Assembly (NCBI RefSeq): GCF_014851585.1
Contig: NZ_JACVAB010000003.1
Span: 186,001-250,000 of the forward strand
DNA: 64,000 nucleotides
Origin: Agrobacterium sp. AGB01
GTDB lineage: Bacteria > Pseudomonadota > Alphaproteobacteria > Rhizobiales > Rhizobiaceae
Direction: 5' to 3'
Position numbers and translations under genes: made by a program
Shown here: positions 63,084 to 64,000 of the stretch, piece after piece
How positions within the stretch are numbered: position 1 is the stretch's first letter
Layout of the letters: each line of letters starts with the position of its first letter
Notes under the pieces: generated by a model
The model's input: the letters and a program-made list of their open reading frames with translations, nothing else
What the model was told of the DNA's origin: nothing
Database searches by the model: none

Positions 63084-64000
63084 ATGAATGTCATGCTTCC
63101 ACGCCCTCATCTGTGCCAACGCATCCTCCAGGAAACTGCAGGCGTCATCTTTTTGCGGGCACCGGCAGGAGCGGGGAAAACCAGCCTGTTAAAACTGTTC
63201 GCCGGCTTGACGGAACGTTCTGTTTGCACGTCAACACATCCCAAAACTGAGGATGTAAAAGACGGCTGGCTTTTATGGGATGTCCCGGTCGCTGCACGCA
63301 CAGCCAAGATACCGGCCGCAACCCTTCAAACCGTGACCACGGTCATTATCGCCTGTCGCCCCGAACAACGTATCAGCGGCCTTGGTCGGCAGATATTGCA
63401 TCATGGCTCGACAACGATCGGCGCTGAAGACCTGACCTTTTCCGATGAAGAGCTTAATGCGCTACCAGCGGCGAGCGCAGCATCGATGCGGGAAGGTTAC
63501 GCCGGTTGGCCAGCCTTTTTGCCACTTCAGGGCAACATCGATGATGACACCTGTTGCGACTATTTGCGCGAAACCTTCTTAAGCCATCTCTCGCCAGAAC
63601 AGACCATGGCGCTGTCGATATGGCTTGAAGCGCCTGATGGCGCCGCGCATCAACCCTGGGCTAGTCAGCTACCGCCGTTTCTGACACGTCATCCGCAACG
63701 GCACGAAGACCTGATACGACTGTTGACGATTGCAGTGCACGAGCGTCTCCAAGTTCTGGAAAACAGCATCGCAGTTGTCGAATTGGCTTCCGCATTGGAG
63801 AAGGCGGACCGCGCGCTGCAAGCCATGGCTCTGCTGCTGGACAAGGGATATGAAACACATGCCGCGCAAATTCTAGCGCGCGCGCATGGGCGTGAATTGA
63901 TCTATCGCAGCAGTGTCAATGCGTTTCAAAACATCATCATGCACTTCTCGCATGACATGATTGCCTCTAACGAAACGGTATTGTTTGCGGTATGCAGAGC
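63084..64000 (+). CDS. MalT-like ATP-binding LuxR-type regulator (partial)
   Basis: The reading frame is open from ATG 63084 (or ATG 63093) to the window end, so the C-terminus is missing. The first residues include a Walker A (APAGAGKTSLL, about residues 28-38) right after LPRPHLCQRILQ, the arrangement of MalT-type STAND regulators. The following 270 residues are a NACHT-like helical part. A LuxR HTH would be expected near the C-terminus, beyond the window. It is divergent from the transporter operon and is the likely regulator of it. Confidence 0.7.
   Translation, partial: MNVMLPRPHLCQRILQETAGVIFLRAPAGAGKTSLLKLFAGLTERSVCTSTHPKTEDVKDGWLLWDVPVAARTAKIPAATLQTVTTVIIACRPEQRISGLGRQILHHGSTTIGAEDLTFSDEELNALPAASAASMREGYAGWPAFLPLQGNIDDDTCCDYLRETFLSHLSPEQTMALSIWLEAPDGAAHQPWASQLPPFLTRHPQRHEDLIRLLTIAVHERLQVLENSIAVVELASALEKADRALQAMALLLDKGYETHAAQILARAHGRELIYRSSVNAFQNIIMHFSHDMIASNETVLFAVCR

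Overview
The window looks like chromosome of an alphaproteobacterium of the Hyphomicrobiales (Rhizobiales), probably near Brucella/Ochrobactrum or Phyllobacterium. The evidence is indirect: the style of the inositol genes (IolC fused to DUF2090, CUT2 sugar ABC transporters), moderate GC, many ATGA-overlapped operons, an S24/HTH regulator of rhizobial type, and one imperfect palindrome (54895-54997) that resembles the short intergenic repeats of this order. No rRNA, tRNA, CRISPR array, insertion sequence or prophage was seen.

Layout. 1-6400: small regulatory and housekeeping genes (a LuxR-type response regulator, a LexA-like S24 regulator, a YitT membrane protein, a small HTH-like protein, a chemoreceptor, and ribB behind an FMN riboswitch). 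6579-20020: a myo-inositol catabolic island. A LacI-type repressor faces a long operon (iolG, a CUT2 ABC transporter, a second Gfo/Idh dehydrogenase, iolC-DUF2090, iolD, iolE, iolB, a TIM-barrel isomerase, a DUF2478 protein). Three copies of one palindrome sit between repressor and operon. 20218-25137: a second CUT2 sugar transporter and a cytoplasmic LVIVD beta-propeller protein. 25299-34448: an M16 peptidase, then a ferric-siderophore ABC transporter divergent from a TonB-dependent receptor. 34527-40701: a CUT1 polyol/sugar transporter with a xylitol/sorbitol-type dehydrogenase and a divergent AraC regulator.

40846-50151 (plus strand) is an unusual operon: TetR regulator, DapA-like aldolase, SDR protein without the usual Tyr/Lys pair, and a tripartite tricarboxylate transporter (TctC, TctB, TctA) with a molybdopterin oxidoreductase of the DMSO/biotin-sulfoxide reductase type inserted between tctC and tctB, ending in a DadA-like FAD oxidoreductase.

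50231-62946 (minus strand) is a convergent operon: dipeptide-type ABC permeases and ATPase, hydantoinase/oxoprolinase 2, DUF917 protein 2, the transporter binding protein, DUF917 protein 1, hydantoinase/oxoprolinase 1, an isoaspartyl peptidase/asparaginase and an M19 dipeptidase. A partial MalT-like ATP-binding regulator starts divergently at 63084 and leaves the window. The two convergent operons at 40.8-63 kb are the best candidates for an undescribed pathway: import and opening of cyclic amide, thiohydantoin or peptide-like compounds on one side, and uptake and redox/aldol processing of an organic acid on the other. The substrates are not readable from the sequence.
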